Shown one piece after another: positions 11,656 to 24,400 of a stretch of 64,000 nucleotides of DNA. The stretch spans positions 1,984,001-2,048,000 of the forward strand of contig NC_051105.1 in assembly GCF_901709675.1 (NCBI RefSeq). Reading direction: 5' to 3'. Source of the stretch: Syngnathus acus (Eukaryota; Chordata; Actinopteri; Syngnathiformes; Syngnathidae). The position numbers and the translations under genes are program-made. The notes under the pieces were generated by a model, which was given only the letters and a program-made list of their open reading frames with translations, had not been told where the DNA came from and did no database searches. Every line of letters begins with the position of its first letter. Positions within the stretch are counted from its first letter, which is position 1.

Positions 11656-14600
11656 CTAATCGGGCAGTAGCTCGTCTCCGACGTCCTCTCCGGCAAAGAC
11701 GTCGTCTTCCACCCGCTTCTTGACTCCTCCGGTCCTGGGCTGGTTGGCAAGGGGGCCCAGTGGGTCCGCATAAGACGCATCTATGCAAACACAAAATGGC
11801 CCCCGTGCTTAGGACGTGCTAGCGGTTAGCATTGATGCTATTCGATTGGCCATTCGAGGGCCCGCCCTGTCACACACCCAATTCTTTGGGGCTGCCGCTA
11901 GTCTCTAAAGGCTCGCCGGAAGCGGGAAGTGACATCACAGGCGCAACCCCACGTTCCCCTTTGGGAACACTCTCTGAAACAAATGTGGGAGAAACGGGCA
12001 AAACGTTGATTAAATCTGCCAGCCAGTTAATTGGCTAGTGGTGATATTCTTAAAGTATGAGTATTGTCGTAGCGATTACTGACCAGTAGTCGTGGCGTCT
12101 GTACTGTCTGTTCTTCTATTTCTTGTACTTCCTTCTCGGTCCGCTTTGGCTCTCTGGGGAAAGATGGCCGTCAGACAGTGCGGACAAGTGTGATCAAAAT
12201 GTGTTGAGTGACGTTCTCTGGCTAAAATTGACAATTGTGTGCAAACCTGCTCTCTGAGCTCCTTCATCTTCTCCACCTTCTTGAGTTTGCTGGTGTAATC
12301 GTGGACTTCCTTGAGGCCCATGTCCTGGCACAGCCGCACCAGGAAGCGGAGACCTCCATGCGAAAAACAAAATTAAAATGAATGATTTGTTGTACTCGTG
12401 GGTGGTTGAAACCAGCAAAAGTCAGCTTACATTGCAAATCTTCCGGGAACTTGCGGTGTATTTCCTTGCAGGTTTCGAGAGCTTTCTGACTGTTTCCTGC
12501 AAGCAAAAGCAAATGTTGAGTGTTGGTGTGATGCAAAAGTGATGTTGAGATGCTGCAGGTTTCCTTTCTGACCGCTTCTCCTCTGACAGCTGGCCACCAT
12601 CAGCTGCCACCGCACCTCACTTGGTCTGGAGGAACACAGCAATTTCTTTCATTTCTTCTTTCAAAAATGGATTAAAAATGATCTGTCTATTTTTATAATA
12701 CTATAATTAACAAGGTAAGAGCATGCAATTCCTTCATGTATTTCATACTTTAAATGCAGGAGTTGATTCTTTTTATTTTTTAAATCAATTCTTTTATTTT
12801 ACACTTTCACTTGGTTTTGGGCTTTAATGTTTTTAAAATGATTTTAATTTTACATTTCGATGTTCAAGATTTTTTACTTCAGAATTGGACTTACTGCATG
12901 AGGATGGCTCTTTCAAAGTAGTGGATGGCCTTCTCGTAGAGCTGCGTCTGCACATAATAGGCCGCCAGCCACTCGATCACCTCCATGTTGCAGGGGAACA
13001 GCCTGAATGACTGCCAAGGAAGTGACATCATCATCTTGGTCGTCAGCATAATGAAGATGCCGTCCGTACCTCACAGTAGTAATGCAAGGCCTGCGACTTG
13101 TCCCCCTCCTGGTCGTGCAGATCGCCCAGCTTGGCCAGAGCCTTGGGGTCGTTGGGGACCACGCTGATCACCTGCATCAGCCACTCCACCGCCTGGTGGG
13201 GGTCCTCCAGGAGCTCGTAGCTGACGCAGTTAAAGAGGAACAACAACAAAAAAAAAGCCCACACGGACCAAAACCAAGGCCAAAACATCCCAATGTTTTT
13301 TTTTTTTTTCCTGCGTTGGAGGATACGTGTCAGCCAGCTGATACATGACCTCGGCGCTGTCCCTGAGGATGGCGTGAAGCTTCAAGAAGCAGTCCAGCGC
13401 ATCCTCCAGACGATTCAGCTTCTTGTACGTGAGACCTTGGGAAGAGAGAAAAAAAAAAATCCATTTTGCTCTGCTCTTTGTGGAGGAACAAGAAGGTGTT
13501 ACCCAGGTTCCGGAGGGCCTCGGTGCAGGAGGAGTCGTTCCTCAGCGCCTCTTTGAAGAACTCTGCCGCTTTGGCGTAGTCCTGCTTGACGAACTCCGTG
13601 TTGCCTTTGCATACGAAGGCTCCCGGGTTGTAGCGATCCGCATTTATGGCCAGGTCGGCGTAGTGCTCGGCCTGCTTGTAGTCCTTCTCCTGCCATGACC
13701 ATACGCAACACCACTTTTGGAACGTTTGACTTTGTGGAATGACAGATTTTCAATACATTGCAAACATGTATTTTGTTTCTAAATGTTGCATCTCCGTACT
13801 CGTACTTTGCATGACATACTGCGTGTGACAGTAATCTGGATACGATCTGGACTGTAATCTCAGCTCCAGAAAAGCCGTACCAGGATGAAGAGGCTGGAGA
13901 GGTTGTTGGCTGCGGCGCTTTTGACTCTGCTGTCCTGCTTGGCAACTTCCTTCAGAATTTTCATGGCCTACAACAAAACCCCAACGTCAGGCTGCGCCGC
14001 TTTTCTAAATGGGATGTAACGTGCCTTCAAGGTGCGCCTGACCTGGTCAAATTGCATCTGTCTGAAGAAGGTCATGGCCTTTTTCAACTGGAGGTCATTG
14101 GCTAGCTCCGCATAAGGGGAGTTCTTCACCGAGTCGACGCACCTTTCACACAAAAAGAGCATCAAATAGCCTCGAGGCATATGTGGATCGGACTTTAACA
14201 TAAAAAACTGCGCCAAATATCAAAAAGAAAAACAAACAAACCAGTCAAATCCAGCTGCAAAAGAAGCCTCGATAGCCGGAGCGATGAGCTTGGCAGAGGT
14301 CATTACGTAGTTGTCGGCACGAGCTTTCCTGTGGGAGGGATGGAAAATATTCATACGCAATTTATGCTTTGCATTTAAAGGCAATGTGGTCAAATATAAC
14401 GTGTTGGAAAGTGTCAACACATTATTACAAGTCTCTCTCCATTTTGTGCAGCTTGTCGTTCTTGATGACTTCCAACAACATGTTGGATTTGATGTCGTCC
14501 TGAAACACATCAATAGTGTTTACATGCAACTTGAAAGTTGTTTCATGTTCTTAGTCAAAAGCATTTCCCTCACCGTAGCTGCGATGTACTTGTCTTCGTG

Positions 14601-16815
14601 CTGCACGCGGAGTGGGATGGCGAGGAGCTTGTGGAAGGCGTTCCTCATGCCGTCGGCGTCGCGGATGGCGTAGTAGCAGAGGACCAGGTTGTAGGCAGTC
14701 CTGACGTTGGCGCTCTTGCTCATGATATGCTCAAAGGACGCCACGGCGTCCGAGTACTTGCCCAGCAGCACGAAGACGGTGCCGATGTTCTGCATGATCT
14801 TGATCCTCATCTCTTTGTAGTCGTCCGAGATGTGGTCCAGCGCCATGCGGTACAGCTTGATGGCCTTGGGGTAGTTCTTCTGCTTGACCCAGATGTTGGC
14901 CATGTTCACTTTCAAACGCCCTGAGCGCATAACAGAGAACGTGATACGAGTTAGGTACGGCTCGCCTACAAAGTCTCTCTTGGAATTTAACAGGAAGTCA
15001 GCCATTTTGATCTCAAGCAGACATATTGGGCCACAATTCTAACAGTGATAACGTTTGGGTCACAATTCTAACAGTGATATCGTTTGGCTCACCTGCGTTA
15101 GCAAACATTTTGTCCTTGATGATGACTTGGTAGCTGTTCAGGGCCTCTGGGTACATCTCATTGTTTTCATACTGGTTAGCCAGGTTGAGCAGAACCTGAG
15201 AGACGAGACAAGGGCACGCGTCAACAGGCAACGATGACACACGGGGCCCGATTGTTGCCGCACTCACGGCGTAGGTGAGATCCACATTGATTTGCTCTGC
15301 GTTTCCAGACTGTTCCCTTTGTCTCCCCAGCGCTCTCTCCTTCCTTCCGGCCTCTCTGGCCTTCTCCAGAGCCTGTCCACGTGCAACACACAAAATAATT
15401 CTCGAGAAGTTAACCATCGGTCACTACGGTGAGCACAAATTCCAGCGGTGACTGCCGGGCCACTTGGAGAAGAATCCAACCAGTTGCGAGTTGCCCATGC
15501 TTTGCGCCATGCAGCTCTCTGTGATCAAGTCGTTCACATTCTTCTCCAAGAGCTTGATCTTCTCCTCCGGCCTAAGACGACAACAATGATGACACACGAG
15601 ACAGAAGTCAGACCATCACGGCTAACACAGTAGCTAGTCCACTCACGTGTCATCTTTCTTTTCTTCCAGTGGGGGTGCAGGGCCTCTACACTGGCCCAGA
15701 GGATCAAAGTTTGAGCCTAAAAGAACAAACTGGCTACTTACACCGCTATTTGATGATATGGGCCGCACAGTACTATCAAATCATAATTTGTTAAGGTGTT
15801 GGACTCACATGATCGTGTGGGAGAGGACGAATAACCTGCAGCACTTATTGCAGACATGGGGCGAGCTGCTCCACTCTGTGGATGTCAAAGATAACGTTCA
15901 ATGGTTTGAAGAAGCTACATCTGCATTTTCCACCATGGGGTGCTTCTAGGCTCTGTTTTGAGTCCCAGCTGTGTGTTTTGTACAAAAAGCATGACTTACC
16001 TGCACGGCTGCAGTCATTGGTCGACTTACTGATGATGGCACGGGAGTACGACACTATCAAGAAAAACAAGGACTCATTACTATGGTCTGTCCCAAGTCAC
16101 GATATAATTAACGACACAAACGTTGTACTCAGAGGCGTAGCCAGGAATTTTTCCAGTAGGGGCGCACGCCCACAGGAAGAAAAATCGAACATCACCCACG
16201 CCGTTCGCTGATCGCTAAAACAACGTCCGGGAGGCAAACGGTGAATGGATAACATCGCACACATAGAATAGCGCAAGCACATTCGTGCAAGACCGAAAGA
16301 AAAAAACGGCATGAAAATGAAGAATCGAAAAAGCTCGATTTTTTTTTTTTTTTTTTTCAACCGGGGCGCAGGGAGTCCTAACCGGGGCGCCGCCCCGGCT
16401 CGGCTACGCCTCTGGTTGTACTTACTCCTGAGGAAGACGTTAAAGGTCGCCCCCCTGTGGTAGAGTCAGCAAGTTGTCCGTTGATCTGAATGGAAATTAG
16501 GTGGAGAGCGCTTCACTACTCATCTCAAAAGTAAAACTATTACTAACCATCATAATAATAATAAAAATAATAATACAGACTGGTTGTAAATGTATTCTTT
16601 TTCCCTGATTGCTCTTGATTGCGTCTTGGAAGCTGGCATCGTTTTCCAACTCCTGTAAAAATGAAAAATAGTCCATCAGGTACACTTATTATTAGAGTGA
16701 CAATGAAAAAATAAATGAATAAAAATGATCTCACCTTGCAGTCAAAAAGTGGATTATAGTCGTTGTAGCCCGAATAGAGGTCGTCCTCCTTGACACTCAA
16801 ATGCCGATTGTTCAT
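11656..16815 (-). CDS. ift88: IFT88 paralogue B (tandem duplicate, intact)
   Basis: TPR protein of the intraflagellar transport B core, needed for cilium assembly. Reading 24 coding exons on the minus strand gives a continuous protein. It starts MNNRHLSVKEDDLYSGYNDY (ATG 16815), passes SRPMTAA, RPMSAISAAG, the TPR region (AIKLYRMALDHISDD, NIGTVF, EALRNDSSCTEALRNLG, DALDCFLKLHAIL, AVEWLMQVISVVPNDPKAL), and ends DEELLPD-type ...GDELLPD with TAG at 11656-11658. All splice junctions inspected preserve frame. Exon 2 uses a shifted donor (GTCTGT) that adds three residues in phase. The intron after exon 3 carries a MITE starting at intron base +12. Coding divergence from copy A is uneven: C-terminal and several middle exons differ a lot, while two blocks are near-identical including introns. 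The copy sits between IL17D and EEF1AKMT1, where human has none. No obvious RFX X-box lies upstream. Alternatives (pseudogene, assembly duplication) are disfavoured by intact frames with high divergence. Confidence 0.9.
16131..16414. mobile_element. hAT-type MITE, 284 bp, with 8-bp target-site duplication
   Basis: Perfect 13-bp terminal inverted repeats CAGAGGCGTAGCC ... GGCTACGCCTCTG are flanked on both sides by GTTGTACT (16123-16130 and 16415-16422). An 8-bp duplication and CAGAG-type ends are diagnostic of hAT elements. There is no coding capacity; the interior has a poly-T run and GC-rich GGGGCGCCGCCCC. It is inserted in IFT88-B so that the duplicated target abuts the splice donor GTAAGTACAAC. 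Confidence 0.95.
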
Positions 16816-17305
16816 TTGTGTCTCTTTTAGGTGATTTTAATGAAGCAGACAACGGTGTTCTGAGCTATTAACACTAATATAATAATGGTCAATCAGAGGA
16901 AGCATGTCCGTCTTTATGATGTCATCAGTTTGCAGTTCCTGTGATGTCACATGAGCCTTATGATGCAAACAGCCACCGTATGTGTACTGTGTCTCTCATC
17001 AAATCAGGAGGCAAGTGAACACGTGAACGCCAAGGTGAAAATATGCACGGTCCAGTAATGTGGATAGTACAGCTTGTCCACATGGAGGCGCTACAGGACT
17101 ATTTGAGATTGACATTAAATTAGAGGATGAACCCCTCTAAAACTAGAGCTTAAAACCCTGTTAATAAATTATTGAGTTCATGAATTCAGAATGGACAAAT
17201 CTTTAGAGATTGACTCATTTAATTGGCTCCTTTGTTAAGCCATACAGAACATTTGATTATTTACATAAAATGTACCTAATGTAACAAGTAGAAGATGACT
17301 TATCT
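16816..17305. other. Interval between IL17D 3' end and IFT88-B start
   Basis: It must contain the IFT88-B promoter and 5' UTR and the IL17D 3' UTR. I see TGATGTCA-like sites near 16918 and 16940 but no clear X-box, repeat or gene. Confidence 0.5.
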
Positions 17306-18020
17306 TCATCCCCATGAGCGTGCAGCTTTGGTCTTTGCCATCCTCAAAGAGTCCAGAGGTCGGGTGGCGTTCTGGAGGGCCCGGTCCTTGTCCAGCAGGG
17401 GGACGCAGGTGCATCCCACCGCGATGGACACGTACACCTCCGAGTATGAGTGACGGCCTCCGACGCAAGAACCAGACCTCCTGAGGATCACGGAGGGCGC
17501 GTAGACAGGAGTGCTCCGATAGTGCCGGCTCTCCTGACGCTGAGGTCCGGTCAAGCAACCTTTACACAGGCAGTACGCTTCCGGAATGTGACGAGGGTAT
17601 CGGCTCGGGTCATACGAGATCCTCAAAAGTTATCACACATTGAAAGCAACAGTCACACATCATCACACGTACATAATATTAAGATAACAAGTGTAGAAAT
17701 AGTCACCTGTAGGCCCAGGGTGAAACGCTGAGCAGGTTGACCGGGAGTTTGCTCTTGCTCTCCGCCGACCACGAACGCGCGGAGGGGCAGCTCAGGTTGA
17801 CCCTGTCTCGGGGCTCCAGTTGCAGGGCGTGGTGGAATGCGCTCAGCACGCCGACCGAGAGCCGGCCGAACATCTGCTCCAGGATCTCCTCTGGTAGGTC
17901 CAGACACGAGCGAGTCCGAGTTGCCTTCTTCTTCACACGGGCACCCACGGCGGCGGCGGCGACCGCAAAGAGCAGCAGCGCGACCGCCGAAAGGAGCAGG
18001 ACACGGAGTCCGGGGGTCAT
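17306..18020 (-). CDS. il17d: Interleukin-17D
   Basis: Secreted cystine-knot cytokine of the IL-17 family. Two exons, 18020-17707 and 17621-17306, encode 209 residues (human 202). The hydrophobic signal peptide (VLLLSAVALLLFAVAAAAVG) is followed by CLDLPEEILEQMFGRL, GVLSAFHHALQLEPRD and the family hallmark SVSPWAYR|ISYDPSRYPRHIPEAY, CLCKGCLTG, PVYAPSVILRRSGSC and VSIAVGCTCVP. The conserved cysteines of the IL-17 fold are visible. The intron (85 bp) interrupts the WAYR-ISYD junction as in vertebrate IL17D. In human IL17D lies directly after IFT88 on the same strand; here it is bracketed by two IFT88 copies. Confidence 0.97.
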
Positions 18021-18476
18021 GACGAGCTTTGCGGTGTTTCGACTACAACGACTTAAGTAGGAACAGATGGTCTCATCGCACCCTCGGCGCCTAAACTTGG
18101 GTCTCCGAATTCAATGAGGGCTTCTGTCCTCTGTCCACACAGCAGAGCGCCGCTAGTTCAATAAACATTTCATGTGGAGTGGGAGGGGCAGCAGTTGTGC
18201 GCGGCTCCCAGAGATTAACTGTGTCTACGCACAAAATTACTGAAAAGCACACAATATTGGGAAATATTGCTAATCTATTCCGTGGTTCCTTGCAATAACA
18301 TGCCTTAAATAAAATAAAAAATGAAATGCCCCCCCTCCCAATAAACAAAACTGTTTTCAATAAGAAAATAATCTATATTATTTATACAATCAACTATAAT
18401 AATGAATTTATCAATTAATTATTGATTTTGAGCTGAAAGCGGTTGTTGACATGAATATTTAAAATAGGTGACAAAG
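18021..18476. other. Interval between IL17D 5' end and IFT88-A 3' end
   Basis: AT-rich 3' flank of IFT88-A next to the IL17D promoter region. No gene, repeat or strong motif seen. Confidence 0.5.
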
Positions 18477-21400
18477 CTACTCAGGGAGCAACTCATCGTC
18501 AAGGTCGTCATCAGCAAAGTCGTCATCATCCGGCCGCAGCTTGGCCCCTGTCTTGGGTCGCTCCATCGGGGGCCCCAGCGGGTCCACATAGGAGGCATCT
18601 ACGCATGGACAGCTTTTTATTAGCCACGTGGTCTTAGGTCATAGGTGGCGTCTCCTCACCAAGTTGTTTGGGGCTGCTGCTCTCGTAAGGGTCGCCGGAA
18701 GCAGGGAGTGACATCACCTGGGCGCCCAGACGCTCGCCTTTGTTGCCGTTGCTGCTGCTGCGGCCGCTGTCTGCAATGCATGCACAGAATTACGGCCCAC
18801 AGCTGCCTTTCTGGGAGCAAATAAAGTGTTTTCATGGCAAACTATGACATTATTAGCGATTTTATCCACCTTCCCTCAAAGTTCCCAACTGGTGACACAA
18901 AGCTACTTGGCAGAAGACAAAAGCTATTTCTCAAGTGAAACTTGAGAACGGTGATAAGGAAGTTAGACTGTGTACTATTAAAGTTATTTTCGTACTTCTT
19001 AAACAGGAGGCGAACTTTGTCAAAAGTCAAATGACTTTAAAAGGCAAGAGGGAGACTGAAGAGTGCATTTCTTTTCTCTCACGGGATTCTCAGCACATAT
19101 CTACTCCAAGTGCTGCAGACTTTGCAGAAAAGAGGGAAAACTCACATATACATTCAAGGTTTCACACATTTGGATTTCTGTCCAGAAAGTCAACAAAAAA
19201 GCAGCGTTCACATGTGAGGAAGGTGTGTTCGGGTGCATGAGAAAAGTGAGCCATGGGGCGTACTAATACGAGCTGAACCGTCATGGGATCCATCGTCGGG
19301 AGATTTGACTTGATGTTGACTTTGTGAGATGGATATTGAGTGTGTTAAAGAAAAAAAGCGGGACTCACCAGCACTTCCGCCACTTCCCTCTCTCCGACCT
19401 CGGGCACTCCCCTCTCGCGCCGACTTCACCCTCTGAAGGAAGAAGAGACGACAAATTCGCGTCAATGGAACATTACATCTATATAAGGCTTAATTGTCCG
19501 AATTGTTACGTTCTTGGTCAAAGACAAAATACAATTTTGAGTTTTCAACAAAGCCCAACTCTTTTGGGTGTGTGTGCAATATCAGCCCTAAAAGTGAAGC
19601 TGCCAAATCGAGTTTCATGACATTGATCAGGCCAAGCCAACATGATAAGTCATTGGCGCCATGACGACACTTTTGGAACACAACGCAGCGCACTCACTCG
19701 AAGCTTCACTGACAATGTTGGAAGGCCACTTGATTTATTTTTAACGCTTTGCCGAAGCGGTCGGATCGCTACGGTCTCAGACGGTGGATATGCAGGGGAA
19801 TTTGGGGATGGGTGAGCTAGCTTTCTGGCTCCTCCACAGTTGTCGTGCGGACCACTGAGTGATCTCATTGGAGAGCAGCTGGTTGTGATTTGACAGTCCC
19901 TCAAGCCGTACCCGCTGCTCGCTGCTGGCTCTGCACGTGCACGCAGGGCTGCAACGTGTGCTTCTGTTAGACCCTTGCAGAGGTCCTTAAAAGGAGGACT
20001 TCGGTCCACATAGCCTTTCTCTACAGACCCAGACCTATTGTTAGATTATTTCTAACCTGAGCAACTTGCGTTAGCCAAGGGACATGTCTTGGGAAATGTT
20101 TTAAGGAGGAGCCTGTCGGGTGTTTGGTGTCATGAAGCTTCTGCTCTCCAAAGAATGACGAAAAAGAAGCAGCCAGATGTTCCTGATCTCCATTGCGGAG
20201 CCGCACTGAACGTCTTACTTGGCCATCAGACACACAAAAGAAGGACACGTGTTTTGAATCAGGAAGGGCGTGAACGGGTACAGTATGATCAAGAGTGTTA
20301 TATGATATTTTGCTTATAACGGCTCATACGACGCGTAACACTGACTGTTGCCCTCCGTTTTAGATACCTGCTCTCTGAGCTCTTTCATCTTCTCGGCTTT
20401 CTTCAGCTTGCTGGTGTAGTCGTCGACCTCCTGCAGCAGGCCCATGTCCTGACTCAGCCTCAGCAGGAAGCGCAGACCTGGACACACACATGCATACAGG
20501 TCGTTCTTCTCCACATTGAGTAGCAGCCATGTTGTGTGAAAGTAGCAGGATGTTGAATTACATTCCACATTTTCAGGGAACCTGCGGTGGATTTCTTTGT
20601 ATGTGTCCAGAGCTCTCTGGTAATTTCCTGGAAACAAAAACAACAAAAGTGTTATGCCAACATGATTGAATACACGGAACAGTTTTAGGGACAAGATGAG
20701 TAAATTATGAACATGCCGACAAGGCAGGCAGCCCTCACCACTTCTCCTGTAGCAGCTGGCCACCATGAGTTGCCACCTCACTTCGGTCGGCCTGGGGAAC
20801 ATAATAGCGTTGAAATTGTACGGAACAAAGGCAGGCGTGCATCTCGCCGCCTTGTTAACTCACTGCACAAGGATGGCTCGATCAAAGTAGTGAATGGCCT
20901 TCTCGTAGAGCTGCGTCTGCACGTAGTAGGCCGCCAGCCACTCGATCACCTCCATGTTGCAGGGGAACAGCCTGAAGGACTGCCAAGGAAGTGACATCAT
21001 CATCTTGGTCGTCAGCATAATGAAGATGCCGTCCGTACCTCGCAGTAGTAATGCAAGGCCTGCGACTTGTCCCCCTCCAGGTCGTGCAGATCGCCCAGCT
21101 TGGCCAGAGCCTTGGGGTCGTTGGGGACCACGCTGATCACCTGCATCAGCCACTCCACCGCCTGGTGGGGGTCCTCCAGGAGCTCGTAGCTGACGCAGTT
21201 AAAGAGGAACAAAAAAAAAAAAAAAAGCCCACACGGACCAAAACCAAGGCCAAAAAATCCCAATGTTTTTTTGTTTTTTTTCCTGCGTTGGAGGATACGT
21301 GTCAGCCAGCTGATACATGACCTCAGCGCTATCCCTGAGGATGGCGTGAAGCTTCAAGAAGCAGTCCAGCGCATCCTCCAGACGATTCAGCTTCTTGTAC

Positions 21401-24400
21401 GTGAGACCTTGGGAAAAGAGAAAAAAAATGCATTTTGCTCTGCTCTTTGTAGAGGAACAAGAAGGTGTTCCTTTTTGGAGGTTACCCAGGTTCCGGAGGG
21501 CCTCAGTGCAGGAGGAGTCGTTCCTCAGCGCCTCTTTGAAGAACTCTGCCGCCTTGGCGTAGTCCTGCTTGACGAACTCCGTGTTGCCTTTGTTGACCAG
21601 AGCGCCGGGGTTGTAGCGGTCAGCAATCATGGCCAGGTCGGCGTAGCGCTCGGCCTGTTCGTAGTCTTTCTCCTGCAACATAACCCCACGCAGATTTATT
21701 TTTCTCAATTGAAAAACTCCTCTGACAACTCTAAAAAAAACAAAACAAAAAAACAGATGTACCAAAAAAAAGAGAGCAGACAGGTTGGTGGATGCGGCGC
21801 TTTTCACTCTGCTGTCCTTCTTCTCAAACGTCTTTAGTATGGCCACTGCCTGTTGAACGCAGCAAAAGATGTCAGGGTGCAAAAAGTCAAGCTCGTTTTA
21901 ATGTGAATTGTACGTATTTCGTACTGAGCGACACGTTCGGGCAAAAGTCCAAATGCAATGAAGGAAGCAGAAGGCACACGTACCTCTGCCTTAGGCATGC
22001 AGATGAGCGTGGGGGGGGAACAGGGTGCCAAAAGACAGAAAGAATGGAGTCAGTGAGAATGAGCAGGAAGCTGTTGCAAAGATGAAAACAGAAGCAAAAC
22101 GAGGGAGACAAACATGGATCGCCTCACACGTCACAGAAGTGGCCAACTTGCTGTTTGAGCTCTCACCTGGTTGAAGTCCTTCTGCCTGAGGTAGGTGATG
22201 GCTTTGTTGATCTCCAAGTCGTTGGCCAGCTCCACGTACTGAGAGCTCTTCACCATCTCCACACACCTCCACATTGACAGGAACGTTTACTAGTCTAACA
22301 CTTAACTTGACGCAATCATCTTTATGCAAGCCACACAATAAACGAAATTGACCGTTTTGGCTGTGAGTAAATAGACACAAGACAAACCAGTCAAATCCGG
22401 CGGCAAAGGAGGACTCGATGGCCGGAGCGATGAGCTTGGCGGCCGTCATCACATACTTCTCAGCACGAGCTTTCCTGTGCCGTACGATCAATGTGTGATT
22501 CATAAATAGCAACCCGCTTAATCAATGTGCTGCTTGCTTTTCTTACAGGTCTCTCTCCATTTGGTGTAGCTTGTCATTCTTGATGGCCTCCATCAACATG
22601 TTAGAGCTGATGTCATCCTGAAAGGCAGGACAGAAATTAACACAGCGAATCGAATCTTTTTGGGGCTTTTAGCGACAACAATTAGGACTCATTGGCGGGC
22701 AATCAAACACACACACACATGCATAGTGTTTCCCTCACCGTAGCTGCGATGTACTTGTCTTCGTGCTGCACACGGAGGGGGACGGCAAGGAGCTTGTGGA
22801 AGGCGTTCCTCATGCCGTCGGCGTCGCGGATGGCGTAGTAGCAGAGGACCAGGTTGTAGGCGGTCCTGACGTTGGCGCTCTTGCTCATGATATGCTCAAA
22901 GGACGCCACGGCGTCCGAGTACTGGCCCAGCAGCACAAAGACGGTGCCGATGTTCTGCATGATCTTGATCCTCATCTCTTTGTAGTCGTCCGAGATGTGG
23001 TCCAGCGCCATGCGGTACAGCTTGATGGCCTTGGGGTAGTTCTTCTGCTTCACCCAAATGTTGGCCATGTTCACCTTCAGACGCCCTGAGCGCGTAACAG
23101 AGGCAAAACAAGAACATGAAATGAGTCAGGTATGGCTAGCCTACAAAGTCTCTCTTGGAATTTAACAGGAAGTCAGCCATTTTGATCTCAAGCAGACACA
23201 TTGGGTCACAATTCTAACAATGATAGCAATCATAAAGTTCGACTCACCTGCGTTAGTGAACATCTTGTTCTTGACAATGACTTGGTAGCTGCTCAGGGCT
23301 TCTGGATACATCTCATTGTTTTCATATTGGTTAGCCAGGTTGAGCAGAACCTGACAACAAAGATGTCAACACGTTCACATCTCATTGCTTACACTAACTT
23401 GCCTGATTTGAAAATATGCACTTGGATGACAGTTGAGCTAAAGGATGTTACAGCATGAATAAAGTAGGAAATGTGTAGCATTGAAATTATTGGCATCAAG
23501 TAGCAACACTCACAGCGTAGGTGAGATCGATGTTGATTTGTTCTGCACTGTCAGACTGCTCCCTCTGTCTCACTAAAACTCGCTCCTTCCTCTCGGCCTC
23601 TTTGGCCTTCTCAAGAGCCTGTAAAACACACACGATGACAACTAAGAGCTTGTCCAAATGAATGCTACATTTTTTTTTTTTTTTTTTTAATGAAAGGTTA
23701 TCCTGACCAATTGTGAGTTGCCCATGCTTTGGGCCATGCAGCTCTCAGTGATCAATTCATTCACTTTCTTCTCCAAGAGCTTGATTTTCTCCTCGGGCCT
23801 AAGAAAACAATAACAACAAAAAAACAAATCACACTAAGGTTGTTTTTAATAACAGTTAAACATTCGACTCACAAATCCTCTTTCTTTTCCTCCAGTGCGG
23901 GCGCAGAGCCTCTAGACTGGCCAAGAGGGTCAAAAGCTGACCCTGAGCATGAAAATGGAATACATAAATCATCTTTCAGTATCAATACAAATTTATTGGT
24001 CAATATTAGACAATATTCACTAAATAAGCTCACCACGCGTTCGCGATGAGGTGAAACCAGCTGCTCTGACCGCTGACATGGGCCGAGATGCTCCATCCTG
24101 AAAGCCCCAAGACGTGTAAAAATGTTTTTATAAAAATGTTGATTCCATAAGAATATTTTCTGTAAAAAATGTATCAGGAAATAAAGTCAAAACTACCAGC
24201 ACAGTTCCAGTCATGGGTCGACCGATTGAGGAGGTCATGGCCATCCGAGCCTTCAAAACAAAAATTACATCATATGATATCATCAAGATAATGACAGAAA
24301 TAGCAATAAAAAACAGGACTTTCAAGGAGATATTCAAAACACTTCCCAGGTTTATTGATTTCAAGTCAACAGGAATTTTCAGATATTGGCAATGATTTAT

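Noticed and set aside
11656-16815. IFT88-B as a pseudogene
   Set aside because: Apparent frame breaks in exons 2 and 4 disappear once the in-phase donor (CCA|GTCTGT) and acceptor (GATAG|TGT) are used; all exons stay open.
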